A stretch of 64,000 bases of DNA, taken from positions 12,611,303 through 12,675,302 of the forward strand of contig NC_092581.1 of NCBI RefSeq assembly GCF_037975245.1, written 5' to 3'. This stretch comes from Apostichopus japonicus. Lineage: Eukaryota > Echinodermata > Holothuroidea > Aspidochirotida > Stichopodidae. The notes under the pieces were generated by a model. That model saw only the letters and a list, made by a program, of their open reading frames with translations, was not told the origin of the DNA and did no database searches. Positions within the stretch are counted from its first letter, which is position 1; each line of letters opens with the position of its first letter. Made by a program: the position numbers and the translations under genes. Below, piece after piece: positions 34,978-48,731 of this stretch.

Positions 34978-35770
34978 TGCAGTAGCTTGCCCGGATCTTT
35001 TTCAAATTTTTGCCCGACAATTCCATGTTTACTTTATTTAGCATCATGATGCCCGAATATTTCCGTGTAACACCACCGTAAGCGCAGCTCATCTGGGCTA
35101 CCACGATTTTTTTCTAACTAGTCAACTGTACACCTGGACATTTCCGACATGAGTGTATATAAGAAACATGTTCTTTTTCATGGATGGTAAGGGGGTGGGG
35201 GGGGGGCCTACAAGCCTAGAAGTACAGGTTTATCATATTCTTTGTTATATTTTATACTTTTTTTGTGAGACAAATTGCAGTCTCACCTGACACAGCGACA
35301 TTATCCCGCCTACGTGTCGATTGTTGAACAATGTATGTTTTTCTGGAGGTAGCTGAGTACTGTGTTAAAATAATAAATACGGTAACTAAATAGGAGCTTA
35401 AAAAATAAACTGTCCTATTTTTCCCCTTCAAAGTGATGTTACCATTTTTCTTCTTCTAATTTACCAAATTTTTGGGGAAGTGTAAATTTCTAAAACGTGA
35501 GATTATAAAATAAAGAAGGTTTGATGCAACTTGCAAGGCCTCAGAAGTGCCATTTCCTGCAATTTGAGAGGCATTTTTTGCCAAAAATTTTCTTGTACGC
35601 TACGCGCCAACCGATGGTGGCGCTCCGCTTAGATAGTGTCACGGGAACTTTCGTGCACAAAAATTTCTGCCCCCAAACTGAAATGGTCCATACGCCTATG
35701 CTTAGACCCCTCCCCAGACCGGCCATCAGTCTTCAGCCCCCCCACTCAAAAGTACCTTCCTACGCCACTG
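34529..35770. mobile_element. hAT-like miniature element with a nested insertion
   Basis: 8-bp duplication aatgaagt at 34521-34528 and 35771-35778. Ends are caaaggcgtaggaa and ttcctacgccactg. It is the same family as 5875-6248, with near-identical interiors, but is split by another element at 34836-35700. Non-coding. Confidence 0.85.
34836..35700. mobile_element. Nested hAT-like element, 865 bp
   Basis: Inserted into the element above with an 8-bp duplication cttagacc (34828-34835 and 35701-35708). Ends are CATAGACGTACG and CATACGCCTATG, an imperfect inverted repeat. It contains an (AT)n run at 34941-34976 and, at about 35515-35640, a minus-strand copy of the GC-rich block seen at 425-530. 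Confidence 0.8.
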
Positions 35771-35778
35771 AATGAAGT

Positions 35779-38471
35779 ACATGTCTTAATACATAGTTAT
35801 AGCAATGAGGCAATATGATCAGAAGTAAGATAACTTGTCGAGTCTGGTCCCTTACAAAGTAAAACAAGAAAAATACATTTTATATAGCATGATAAAGCAG
35901 AACGATACGAAATTATTCATTGAGTAGATAAAGTTTGAGATGTCTTTTATAAGATGAAATTGAATTGCTATTCCTAATGTTTTCACTTAGAGAATTTCAG
36001 AGGGCGAAACCAGAACATCTAACCAGAGTGCTCCTTTTTATGAGAGACAAGTGCCACTTTTGGTTATATAATGTACCCTGGTTCTTTGTGGTAGTAACAA
36101 ACCTATTTTTACTTGTTCTTTTGTATTAACAAAACTATTGTTATTTCAGAAGTGCTCATTTAATTGTTGCAAACTTAACATTTGCCCTGCTGTTGTTAAA
36201 TTATGAAACAGTTAAAATGTGCTCTTTTGCTAAAAGAAAAATTATGAAATCCACTCAGGGTGTAGGTTTTAGGTAACTTTGTATTCAGCCTCGTCAAAAT
36301 ATTGGTAGTCCAAAATTAGCACATTCTCGATACCGATGAGAGCAACAATATGCAAATAAAATAAGGAAAACAAGTGTTTCGATAAAATCAATTAGCCTTT
36401 AACGGTAACTGGTAAATCCGATGTGAACAGTTAAAGGAGTGAAAGACTCGCGCACATAGAAACGCCTGATGCCGGTAATTTGACCTAGTTTCGAATGAGG
36501 TGTAACATAAGTGTTAGACACCACCATCGATCCCAGAAAATACACAGCTTTACTACCGTCGGTAATTAGACACTAGTGTACAGTCAATACATACAGCTAC
36601 GGTCAATACCCACAACACAGTGTACATAGCAGCGTGGACATCTCAGGTCCAGCTAAAGATAACAAGGTATCACGTTTCAGTACTGTCTGCATTTTGTAGC
36701 ATCAAGAGGAAAACTTCACTTGCAAGCAATGGAAAGTTAATTTAAAGGGCGGCACGCGGTTTGGGACGAGGGCGAGTCTTCAATGCCTTTAAGTTTCCAG
36801 CTCTTGTGCCAGGCATGAAACTTCCCCCGTTAGTTCATCCAAAGACACTGATGGGAGGGGGGGGGGGGGGCTCTGCTGATATCAAGTTTTCGCCGCTGTC
36901 TCTTACTTCCTTGTCTTGTGCATCTCAAGCAAGATCCCATTCCAATATATTTATTCCATTATTATTCCATTCACTAGGGACCACCCCAACTTACACCCCC
37001 TATAAACCCCGCAAAGAGAGAGAATCAAGGAAAGAGACAAGTACCAACTTTGTTCATTATTATAAAGTTCAAATTTAATGACTGCTGTTCTTTGAGGGTT
37101 AACTATATTAATCCAAATATGACATCCCACCTCATTATCGTTGTGGTCACGATAACTAAGGTGGATATTGGTAATGTTTAACCACAAGCCATTCTAGGAG
37201 GCCTTTGATAGTCGGATAATAAAGAAAGCGACTGGAATGCTAACTCTAAAGTATTGACAATTTTCCACTTGCAAATTGAGGCGTCACTGATCCAAATTGA
37301 TTGACCGATCAGCACATAAGCTTCAGTCCTAGGCTAGGGATTGACTGACAAAGCAAACCACTGTAATCTAGGCCATTAAAAATACATATATATATATAGA
37401 AATGAATTTCAGGTAGTGAGCAATTCGTGATTTCTGAATGCATAACTTTAGTGGGTGATGTTTATGGACAAGGTTATTTACCTGTTGCATTGTTCTGATG
37501 TGTACGACTTTATAATTTCGCTAAGAGTACTCCAGAATTCACTCTGAAACTTTGACGATGAAAATGGCTTTCATCAACACTATCCATTCTATAAAGTATG
37601 AAATAGAGAAGATAAAAAGAAGACTGCAGTCACCGTGGGCTTTGAACAAAAATTGTATGGTCTCGCTGCATTTACGATATTTTTGCTTTTTCAAAGTAAA
37701 GATGCATTTAAAACAACAATATACTTCATCCAACAAACACTTTCCTATCATTAACATTTTCTCAAATACACAACTTACTGAAAATCAATGTATTTTTTCA
37801 TTACACAATGCGATTTTCTCAATGAGAAAATAAATGTCATTCAATCATACTTTACTCTAAAACTGCGACATAACTTGATAGTAAAATGAGGAAGGGAATT
37901 AGGTGGGTGAAGGGTTTAAGCTACGTGTAAACATAATGCACACGTTGAAGGGAATCCCGTAGGATTGTCAATAGAGAAAATGCCATCACTATACGGATGA
38001 TTGGCGTGTTCTTCATGACAATCAAACGAATTGACTGCGACCTTAAAAGAATAAACAACGAAAAGAAAATTGATAAATAGCTGAAGGGCCTATATATCAA
38101 ATACATCAACAAAAAAGTTCATTTTAAGTGCAAGATTTGTCAAAGAATACAATGAGTTTTTTTTTGTTAACATTCAGTGCGTAATTTTAATTTTTACGCT
38201 TAAGTCATTTTCGGAAAAATTTAGGTCAAACTCATTACACTAAAATACAAATAATAACATTTTTCAAAACTTCTACCGAGGAGCTGTCGAGAACGAACTG
38301 TCACCCTCGCCGGCTAGGAATGTATAAAACTATTAATTTGTTTACATTTTGTTTTGTGAATGAAATATTATTAAAGACATGATAACTAAATATTAGGTTA
38401 TTTTAGATAAAACACAAACCATTCATTAGTAAAATGTTCTGTATAAATAGTTAAACGATTTATCATTGATA
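35779..38471. other. Intergenic
   Basis: AT-rich; a G run at about 36857. No coding exon with splice context or recognisable domain. Frames at 36761-37078 and 37552-37833 are not supported. Confidence 0.5.
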
Positions 38472-38598
38472 GTATACAAATAATAAATGGTTATGAGTGC
38501 AATAGTGCAAATATTTCATGAGTTGAAATTGCATCTTTCAACGAATGAAATATTTGCACTATTGCACGAATGGAAACCATTCATTATTTGTTTTATAC
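38472..38598. repeat. Long imperfect inverted repeat (hairpin)
   Basis: Arms of about 50 bases around a loop of about 25. The inner arm gtgcaatagtgcaaatattt is perfectly mirrored at 38546-38567, and the outer arms aaataataaatgg / ccattcattattt pair with few mismatches. Probably the core of a small palindromic element or a transcribed hairpin; no target duplication was found. Confidence 0.7.
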
Positions 38599-41500
38599 AA
38601 CAACTTCAAATTTGGATATAATTAGATGTAAAATGCACTCATGCAACAGATTGTTTTGTACAGACAGGTTTCTCTGCTCTCTTACCATTGAAAAAAAGTG
38701 CTATCAAAAAGTATAACCCATGGTTCTATTTCATAGAGTGCAATAGAGCGGATTTTGCATGCAATCGACGAGCAATTGACCAATCAAATGGCCGGAATAT
38801 AATTATTTATTGTATAAAGTAGGAACCTACATTATGAAGGATATACGAGTCAGTGGTAGATGCACTCTGGGATACATCCGTGGAAATAACATCTTGTTCT
38901 TTAGACCTGAAACAAGTTAACGACCATCAGATAGTCTTGTTCAAAAGGTGAACATCTGCATAAATTGATACAGGTTACAAAATATGATTTAAGAAAATAA
39001 TTTGTTTTTCTTGTGATGTTTTAAATAAAAAATGAAATCCAGCTTGCAAAACAACAATTGTTTCAATTGGAAAAACAATATATAAAGGGCTCTTCAAAGT
39101 ATGGTTAAAAAGTTAAAATCGTTTTCAGCCAGGATTCGGTTAACATTTACGGATCGAGTTATCCAATGTTATAGCTTATACATGTCTCGGCTGCATACAT
39201 GGTATGGTCAGTCGCCATGATGGCGAAACAACGGAATATTCCGTGCGGGTTGATTGCATTTATTTATAACGAAATACTGATCCACAGGCCGAGATGATAC
39301 GGATGGGGTGTCGTTATATGGAAACGGGTGGAAAGTGCTGAACGCTTTATTCACTGATAATTCGGGGAATTTCAGGTCCCGCCAGTAGATTAAGGGCTCT
39401 CACTCCTGTTCTACTACATGCACAAACTTCTCTCCCCCCTGTGAGTGTAGAGAGTTGATAATGTTATACGTTATCATCGAATTGGTATCAAATTACTAAA
39501 TATGATATTAAACAGAGTGACTGTGATTTTCTTGAAAGTGCAAGACTTGGGTGCGCCGATGCAGCGGAGCAATGGTTCTGATCCGGTAAACTGCCCCTGA
39601 TAACTACTGGCGACTGTACAACCTTTGTTGGAGTTTTCAGTGAATGCAAAACTGCGATATGATGATAAATATTGCAACATAGTGAATAGTATAGAAAATT
39701 TTATGAATTTTATACGACTTCGAACAGTTTCCCCTCCCAGCAACCCTTTCCCAGTCCAATCCTTACCCGACCCCCCCCCCAATCCCCATACCCCCACAAT
39801 TACCTATAGCTTCAGTTGAACAGGTTAACTTAACAGTTGAACTTAATCGTGCCTCTGCACATATCGTTTATCTTACTTGAGTCTGACAAGCAGATAAAAA
39901 CTTCCATCGTTGAATCTTTGTGTACGCCGCGAGAAGAGCAAACACTTTGGCTCTAAAGTATGTATATCCACATGCAACGTTGCCAGGTGTACAGTCAGTA
40001 TAGTACATCCAGTCAAACAAACCAGAGAGATCTTGGGCCTGCTTATTGTACAAATAAACTATTTTAATTGAGTCTGTACTGAACACATAGTAATCAGCGA
40101 TCAAAGTCTGTAAAGACCATATAAACCTTTACTCTCTGTATATATATAAGTAGGACAATTAAAGCGCTTTATTTTTTAGTGAGATCCTGGATATTGGAAG
40201 CAGTGTACAGCTATAGCCTACAAGATGACATTTCAAATAAAAGGACAAATTTAATATCTTCGACTTTTTATGTTTTTCTTTCGAGCAACGTTGTAATTTA
40301 AAGAATTGTGTTGGTATACTACGGAAAATAAAAACTGTCATAAAATGAATATCTTTAGGAAAAGATGTTTCTCCGCAAAGGTAAGTAGGCTAACTGTTAG
40401 ATAGAGGCTTTCATTTCTTACTAAGCAGTATCATGAAATTAATTTAGCAGCTATCGTAACAGCTATCGATTTGTGATAAAGTGCGTGTGTATACATATCT
40501 GTGGTATACATAAGTTCCCATTACATTAAAGATCCTCAGTATTGGCCCCAAATCTTCTACAAAATTCAAATACTGGTCATTTATGTTCAAAACTTCAACA
40601 AACAGTTTACTGCTATCGTCAGGGTATGCGTTCCTCTGTTAGACATTGGACTGACTAACTGAAAACTGCATCTACTGTAAGCCTGAGAATAATTTGGAGC
40701 GCCAGAATCTCCGGAAAAGAGTATTTTTGGAAGAAAAACTGATTGTAAATATTATAATGCTAAATTATGGGAATGGGTGGGGTGGGTGTATAAACTGATA
40801 CCTTTTAAGTGGTTTATTTCATTTTCTTTTTCTATGAAAGGTCTGTACACTTCTTAGGCAATATATACTGTTTAATACATGCATGGGTATACATACTTAC
40901 ACATTAACATTTATTAACATTTATTACTATATTACCATTGTATTTAAGTAGTGCTATACAATGCCACATATTTATTATTTGCTCATTCATTTTCAAAGTT
41001 CAATAGGAATTTAACAGCCACCCTTAATAATTTCTGAAGCATGTTGACATGTTATTTCATTAAATTTTTTATTGACAGTTTATGTTGATCATTCTCCACC
41101 AACTGATCCACATAGGCCTATAAATCTAACAAATATAGCGGCCAAACTCCAATATCAAGCTTATAGCACTGTGGAAAAAATAAATTATTACTAAAACCTT
41201 GCATTTAAATGAACTTATATTCTACATAGGCCTATATATGTAACCATTCGACGTCAAACTTTTTTCGGGGGGGGGTGGGGGAGTGAGATGGTACCCCAGG
41301 GCCGCATCCCTCCTATATGAAGTCTTGGATCTACCCCTGACCCCACCTTAAGTAAAAAAAAACACAAAACAAAAAGTAAAGCTGCATGTAAAATCCACTC
41401 TCCTCCCGTGTTTCGATTACGGTCCATTCCCTATACCGCACTTCTCCAACAACAAACCAACACAACAAACGCAATGTTTCTGTTACATTATTGAATCCGC

Positions 41501-41941
41501 TATATTTTCGATTTAATCCACCCAATAACAGTATGCTGAATTTGTCCCACGTGACTTACCATGGAGGTTAAGTCAATCAAAGTCCACAATAAGACAATAA
41601 AAATAATGAGACTATACGTGTTATATCTTTGACTATTATATAAAGTTGTAACAATTATTAATAAACTATGTACTCGCAAAACTGAGCGTTAAACTCTATA
41701 ATTTTGTTTGCACACGTTTTGCTGTATGATATACTAAACTGCCATATACATACGTTGAATTCCGACAAGCTTTTTTTTTCGCATTGCCAAGTTCCCATAA
41801 TTCCCAGATGTGTGAATTATTCTCATTTATATTAGGCACGAATCTTGGAAATTTAACAAATCTCTTCGGATTGTTTATTATCTATTTGTAGGCTTACACA
41901 GCGTTAGCGCCTATGTTACGTGACAAAACAAACCACACTCA
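38599..41941. other. Intergenic
   Basis: No supportable gene. It has a C run near 39770, and a G run at about 41268 followed by ggatctacccctga, which resembles a hAT-like terminus. Small frames at 39474-39819 and 41331-41525 are low-complexity or repeat-derived. Confidence 0.45.
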
Positions 41942-42166
<225 letters not shown>

Positions 42167-42983
42167 GCCTGTGTATATGTAACAGCGCTTATATATTCGT
42201 GTTCCTTTCGATTTTGCTCACAATGTTATTTCAGCAGTGTAGCACTTTTTACGTAGGTTCTTTTTATTTCGCATTACTGCATGCTTGCATGGATCTATAT
42301 TGCTAAGTCTGGAGCACGTTTCTGTTCTTGTATTTTTTTGGTCAGCAAATCGTATCGAACGTCGAACTTATCCATGCAGTAGCCTACAGATGCATTTTTG
42401 TTAAAGTGTTACGAAGTTGCGGTTCAAAATTATAGAAATTATATTACTGTTAAACATGAAAAGACTAAGTGTACAGCTTCATTAGATGTTACTTAATCGT
42501 TTCTTTCACTTAATCGATGTTTCTTCTCAATATTAATTAATTCTGACTCCAGTCATAATGATATGTTAATCTTTAGTTAATAAGACTACACGTGCGTTTG
42601 ACTGGCAAGGCTCGAGACGATCTAGCCAGTCCAAAATGCGTTCGACTATGGTCAAAGATGTCATCAAAATGTAACATAATGCCAAACATGATCATCTCTC
42701 GGGGTCGGCCACATGACGTCATCCACGTCGCACATAAAAGTAATAGCAACTCATTCCATGAATTTATTGTCTGATAAAAAGTGGCAAATATGGTCCCTAG
42801 GGCCGGTATCGTACAGTGCACTATGAGAGAAAGTAAATGAATATACAAGGCGAATTTCTGGTAAACACCTTAGTAGGCATGCACGCGCACTATCACTGAA
42901 GACACCATTCGAGTGGGCTAGTCACCACGCAAGCCTAAAGATACGCGTAACATAAACTTGACTCGAATAACGACTCGGGGCCT

Positions 42984-43345
42984 GGGGCCTGTTTCTCGAC
43001 TCGACTTACGCACACAGGACTTAGTGCTCTGCGGACTCGACTTGCACTAAGATGCCTCTAGTTAAAGTAAAGTACTGTTTTGATCTCGGTTTCACACAAC
43101 TGTTCTTCACTAAGACGTGTCTAAAGATGCGTACATATTCCTTTTTGTTGACATGAACGGAGGCTATGACCTTTGACCGCGAAACGCTTTGACAGTTCAT
43201 CGCACGCACGGTCTTGACAATTGCGAGAATGGGAAAGGTAAATACCTTATAAAACGCCACTATTTTGTCCAAAACTTTGGTAATATTAATATTTTGAAGT
43301 CAAATAGAAGGAGGGACTTCTCGTGCCGTTATCGAGACGTTAAGT
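42984..43345. repeat. Direct duplication, copy 1 (about 360 bp)
   Basis: Begins ggggcctgtttc and contains tcgacttacgcacaca, cactaagacgtgtc, acggtcttgacaatt and caaaactttggtaatattaa. The same blocks recur in order at 43789-44160. The ggggcctgtttc edge is typical of a transposon terminus, but no target duplication was found. Confidence 0.75.
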
Positions 43346-43379
43346 TGTCTCCTTCGTTGTAATTAATAAGCTAAAGTGC

Positions 43380-43760
43380 AGACTGAATGGGACTAAATAG
43401 CCTAACCACATAACATTCAGCTCTTTAAGTTTAACCACAAGCATAGGCTAGCATAGGTGTTAGCTATTACTACTATTAGTCCTATAGCCTACTACTAATG
43501 CTTACGCTTATGTTTTCCGAGTCTGGAAACCGCTAAGGCTGATCGCGAGGAACCCACACTACAGTTCTCTTCAAGAACTAGGCTAGTATGGGCTAGTATT
43601 ACAGTCGTCAGTTAGAACTTAAAATGTTTCAAGTTACTACTACTATCCTACGTAGGGTAAGTTATACTGCTATAACCTACAGGCTACAACTTTACAAAGC
43701 CAAAACTAGTCTATATACCTAGGGGCCTAGCCTAGGCTTAGCCTGCTTAGGTAGGTCATG
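43380..43760. other. AGGCCTA-rich stretch
   Basis: Clustered tagcct, taggct and cctagg motifs between the two direct copies, like those at 7555-8790 and 20930-21260. No coding potential. Confidence 0.4.
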
Positions 43761-43788
43761 GCGTCAGTGCCCAAGGGGCTGTGATGTA

Positions 43789-44160
43789 GGGGCCTGTTTC
43801 ACTAAACTCGACTTTCGCACACAGAACTAAGTGCTATGCGGACTCGACTTAGATGAGTCTTAGTAAAGTACTGTTTGGATCTCGGCTCACAAAACTGTTT
43901 TTTTCACTAAGACGTGTCAGACTTAAGATATGCGTACATTTTATTTTTGCTGACAAGTGACATGAACGAGGCTGTAACCTTTGACAGTGAAACGTTTTAA
44001 CAGCTCATCGCACGAACGGTCTTGACAATTGTGAGAATGGGAAAGCCTGGTAAATACCAAGTAAAATGCTTTTTATAACCACTATATTTGGACAAAACTT
44101 TGGTAATATTAATATTATGACGTCAAATAGAAGGAGAAACTTCTCGGGCCGTTATCGACA
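43789..44160. repeat. Direct duplication, copy 2 (about 370 bp)
   Basis: Same order of blocks as 42984-43345, diverged by scattered substitutions and small indels. Period about 805 bp. Confidence 0.75.
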
Positions 44161-44901
44161 ACATTATTTTTCTCGTACGTTTATACGTTCTCTTACACAG
44201 GCTCTTTAATGGATAAGCAGTATGCTAGTAGTTTTGTTTCATTCTTTTATTTTTCTTAAGAGACATATGTCTGTATGTATATTGTCAAAGTTATATAGGG
44301 AGTGCTCTACTCATTAAGCCATAATTTTTTTTAGAGCACTTCATTTCACAACTCTTTGTATTATTGTTACTTTATAATATGTGTGCTTATTATTATTATC
44401 ACCTGAGTGTTGTGATAAAAACAATGAAATGAAATGTGATCTGTCATATATTAGTATCATGTAATATATATATAAGACTGCATGTTAAGTGGACTGTTAG
44501 TGATTAATTAAATTTTTGCGTATTCGCACTTTCAATCTATCCTTTACTTTGTGGTAAATATATAATATTTTCCCAGAGGGTTACCAGGAAACTATTGTGT
44601 TTGTATTCATTTTGATATACTTGTACTTATATCTTCGCAAAGGTGTAGTCGACTCATTACAGAAGTTGAACCCCTCTTCCATTGAATTAACTGTAACTTG
44701 TGGTTACATTACAAGCACATGCCAGTTCCTAAAGTATGTGTTACTAAATATCTCAATATTTTTTTTCCATATTGACTGAGGTAATTTTGAATAAAGACAA
44801 ATAAACACAGCTTTTTGTAAGATGAAACTCAGTTAAATTTTATTGTAATCAATTTTTTTTTATGTTCAAAATTGTCAGTACTTTAACATTGTAAAGGTAG
44901 T
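44161..44901. other. Intergenic
   Basis: AT-rich, with an (ATT)n patch near 44380. A frame at 44597-44779 has no recognisable domain. Nothing is supported. Confidence 0.4.
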
Positions 44902-45069
44902 TTACAGCCTGCTGGGAATCTGAGCAATCTGTGCCCTTATTGCTAATCCAGCGGCTCGAGCTGCCCCTGAGTAGATCTCTGTCTGTGGATCATCTGGAAG
45001 GTGCTGGTTCATCTCGTGTTCTGGTTCCTGCATATCTTGAGCCAAATTGAAGAGGACAGCACATGCATG
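44902..45069 (-). pseudogene. Harbinger (HARBI1-like) transposase remnant
   Basis: The minus-strand frame reads HACAVLFNLAQDMQEPEHE to GLAIRAQIAQIPSRL and stop. The ACAVLxNLA motif and the short tail after it match the C-terminus of Harbinger/HARBI1-type nucleases. Upstream coding sequence is cut off by a G-rich repeat at 45080-45180, so only the last 55 codons remain. Confidence 0.5.
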
Positions 45070-45439
45070 TGTATGAATTGGAAAGGGGGGGGGGGGGTAG
45101 CGGGGCATCTGCCCCCACTTTTTCGAAAAATGTAAAAAGTGCCCCTTTCGAGAATGAAAAGTGCCCCTGCTGTTCCCTTTGGAATATAAATTAACTATTT
45201 CCATGATAACAAATTCGTCACACTACTCCCCCACTCCCCGGCCATAAATGATGACCGCGCCCGCTTATCAGGATGAAATAAGTCCCCAATTGTCTTCCTA
45301 TACGCTCGATCCTTACAAAAATCCCAGTAAGTGGTCTGTGACGTCAGCACGGCAGATGTTCCTCTAATGCTGTACATTTCTTTTACAAATATCTTGTTGA
45401 ATAACATTGGAAAGTCATTAATTTCCAATGTTTGCTTAG

Positions 45440-45835
45440 CTGTCATTAAAAATTGTATCCTGAAAAGTGGTATATCGTTGTTTACTTTCCGAGTGTACAG
45501 TTTGACAATTTTCTGAAAAATGCTGATATGGCAATTTCTTCTGAAGTTGGTAATTTGATAATATCCTGACCAATTTTAAAATTGCAAATGGTCGTATTAA
45601 AAAAAATAATAGACATTTTTTGCCAATTGAACAATTTTGTGAAAAATGTTGAAATGACAATTTATATAGCATCTCTTTATTTCAACAATTTTCTGGAAAA
45701 AATGTTAAATTGTTTTGACATTTTGTCTCAAATGTACAATTTGACAATTTTCTGAAAAATGTTGACATGCCAACTTATCACATCTCGTCATTTCAACAAT
45801 TATTATTGTCTCAAAAATGTCAAACTTGTTTAGGG
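45440..45835. repeat. Degenerate tandem repeat
   Basis: Variants of acaattttctgaaaaatgtt and the following gacatgccaattta occur at about 45500, 45640, 45685 and 45738, spaced irregularly. No gene. Confidence 0.5.
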
Positions 45836-47682
45836 TAAGATATCCTTATCTTGATTGTACTATTAAGCTACCATACTTTCTTGGCAAGTTTCTTGTTGAT
45901 TTAGTCTGGAAACCTGATAAATCTGGAATGTTTGCTAAGCTTTTAAGGATCTCTGTATTAAGAACTTCATCATGAAAAGTGCAACTACATGTTGTAGTCA
46001 TATTAATTTTCTAGTCAGTTAAAAATTTCAAGGGAAAATAAAAACATTTCCAGCTGAATTTGTCTTGATGACGTCATCCACTATGCTGTTGCCCAGATGC
46101 AAAGTTCACAAAATACCACCGAATTTGATAAAATCATATCTTTAACATACAAGATCGCTATGAGTTTATGTGGTTTTGAGTTGTTGAGTTGAGTTGTTGA
46201 CAATTATCAGTAGTTCAATATATTAAGCCATCAACTTCAGCCACCGGAATAAAAATCCCTTTCATAATGAAAACTCATTTTTCTCGGCTGACAATGTATA
46301 GAGTGTCGCTCAGTTGGCGCCCACTTATATAACGGTAATCCAACTGAGGCATGTCTGGCACAAATTAACGTGTCGGTTCGCTATAGGACATGTTACTCTT
46401 GATATACGAACTAAGTAAAAGCATAACGACAGAGAGGAAAATACCATCCATGTAAACTTGTGCCAAATGTTGTGATTGGAGCGGAGCACAAACTTCGAGG
46501 GGTAGGATGGTGGGGCATGTGACTTTGACTTGAAGGGTGAAACCACAAATGCAAATCTTAAAAAAAAATAAACTAATAAAATGGATCCTTTGGATCTGGA
46601 ATTTAAAGGTTCTTTTTTTTAGCAAACGGACACTCATTAATTTTCTTGTTGTCAACAACTGGACACTACTTAAAAAGGCCTAACAAACTGACACTTCGTA
46701 GTTACAGAAATGGTAGAAGAGGTGTTTTCATTACTAACAAGGGGCGCCATTCTTATTGTTGAACAATGGACATTTTATAGGGACATGACGACTAACTTGC
46801 CCCTCGGTTCCACCTCCCCCCCCCCCTCCCGCCCTTCAAACAACCCTGCAAAGTTGATAGCAGAAAATTAGTGCCAGTCAGCTTTCGAAGTTATAGGTTC
46901 ATCCCATTGTAGACTAGGCGAAAGGCAGAGAAAGAGAAAAAGATGGAGATAGGGAAGGAATAAAGAGGGAGTGGGTTGTGGGTAGTTTTAGATTATTATT
47001 TACTGATTTACATTTCTGCCTACTTAAACCTGCTATAGAAAAAATCAAACTGGTTCAGTATAGCATGATAATATTCTGATAAAGTCGGCTATGCCAAAGT
47101 TTGTTCAGGGCAATGCGGTACCTATAATTTGTAACTCATGCAACATCAACAAAATCAAAATGTTTACCTATGATACTGAAATCAATGGGTGGGCGGAATA
47201 TCCACCCCATTAAGGTGTTTTGCCTTAGACACACATGCACACACAAGACAGAGAGACTAAGGGTGGAAGTGGAGAGAGAGAGGTTGAGGGAGGTGGGTGG
47301 AGGTTGAGAAAGGTGGAGAGAGAGAGAAAAGAAGAAGAAGAAGGAGAAGAAACAACAACAACAAAAACAACAAGGAGGATAAATATATATCAATACTTCC
47401 TCCATAATGCGGTGGATCTACCGCATTACTTTATCGATAAAGTTTCTGCCACCAGTTGGACCAGACAACATATTGAATGCCGGTTTACTAGGTCGATATT
47501 CTTGCAGTCAGGGGCGTAGCGAGCGGGGGGGGGGGTGTGGGGGGTGTCACACCCCCCAATAATTTGTTCGCTGTCGGCAAATTTTGGGTCTGTCGGCAAA
47601 AGGAGAAATGGTGAAGAGAGCGGAAGGGGAAGAAAGAAGGAAAGCTGAATAGAGAAAAGGAGAACGGGAGCTTCTTCCGTGC
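45836..47682. other. Intergenic
   Basis: A C run near 46818 and a purine-rich (GGTGGA/GAGA/GAA/CAA) low-complexity block at about 47260-47375. A caggggcgtagcgagc motif at 47510, followed by a G run, resembles a hAT-like terminus. No gene is supported. Confidence 0.45.
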
Positions 47683-48010
47683 CAAATTTGACTTAAAATA
47701 TGCACCAGATTGCATCTAAGGACGTTTCAAAACCAAAAGTTTTCCAAAGGGGAGGGGGACACCCCCTCTCCTTAGACCCCTCCCCCATTTCAGTCACCAC
47801 TTCCAGATCCGTCGGCAAATCAAATTTGACTTAAAATATACACCAGATTGCATCTAAGGACGTTTCAAAACTAAAAGTTTTCCAAAGGGGATGGGGACAC
47901 CCCCTCCCCTTAGATATCCCCTTAGACCCCTCCCCCATTTCAGTCACCACTTCCAGATCCGTCGGCAAATCAAATTTGACTTAAAATATGCACCAGATTG
48001 CAAAAAAAAA
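47683..48010. repeat. Tandem repeat, about 130-150 bp x2.3
   Basis: Unit includes aaatttgacttaaaatatgc, accagattgcatctaaggac, a ggggacacccc stretch and cacttccagatccgtcggca. Parts resemble the interior of the hAT-like family at 5875 and 34529, suggesting internal amplification of such an element. Confidence 0.75.
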
Positions 48011-48388
48011 ATGGATTCGTGATTCCGTAAATAATACGTGACTTTCAGTGAAATGAGAGAGTGGATTGTATTATTTTATATCAAAGGTTCATATGACTCT
48101 TGATTTAATCACCCTATACAATTTTAATAATTTTAACGAGGTGATTTTAAGCACCATGAATGATGTCTTTTCATATTATTTCCTCTCATTTTGCAGCAGC
48201 CGTGTCTGATGATGATTTTTAGTTTACAGTCGCTTTTCGTTCTCTGTACGTTCTTCTACTTTGGAGTTTTGCCCAAACGCCAAACAAAAATATATCGCCG
48301 TATTGGTCCATTTCGAACCAACGGACTGGCAAAAGACAGGTAGGGTCATTCCGTTTGATAGGACTTGGTCATTAATTCATATATTCCT

Positions 48389-48639
48389 TATCCATCCATC
48401 CATCCATCCATCCATCCATCCATCCATCCATCCATCCATCCATCCATCCATCCATTCATCCATCCATCCATCCATCCATCCATCCATCCATCCATCCATC
48501 CATCCATCCATCCATCCATCATCCATCCATCCGTCCGTCCGTCCGTCTACATATATATATATATATATATATATTTGTATATATATATATATATATATAT
48601 TTGTATATATATATATATATATATAGATATATATGTATA

Positions 48640-48729
<90 letters not shown>
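48389..48729. repeat. (ATCC)n then (TA)n microsatellites
   Basis: About 140 bp of ATCC tetranucleotides, four CCGT units, then about 180 bp of alternating TA with occasional G. The serine-histidine-proline-isoleucine frames are repeat translations. Confidence 0.97.
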
Positions 48730-48731
<2 letters not shown>

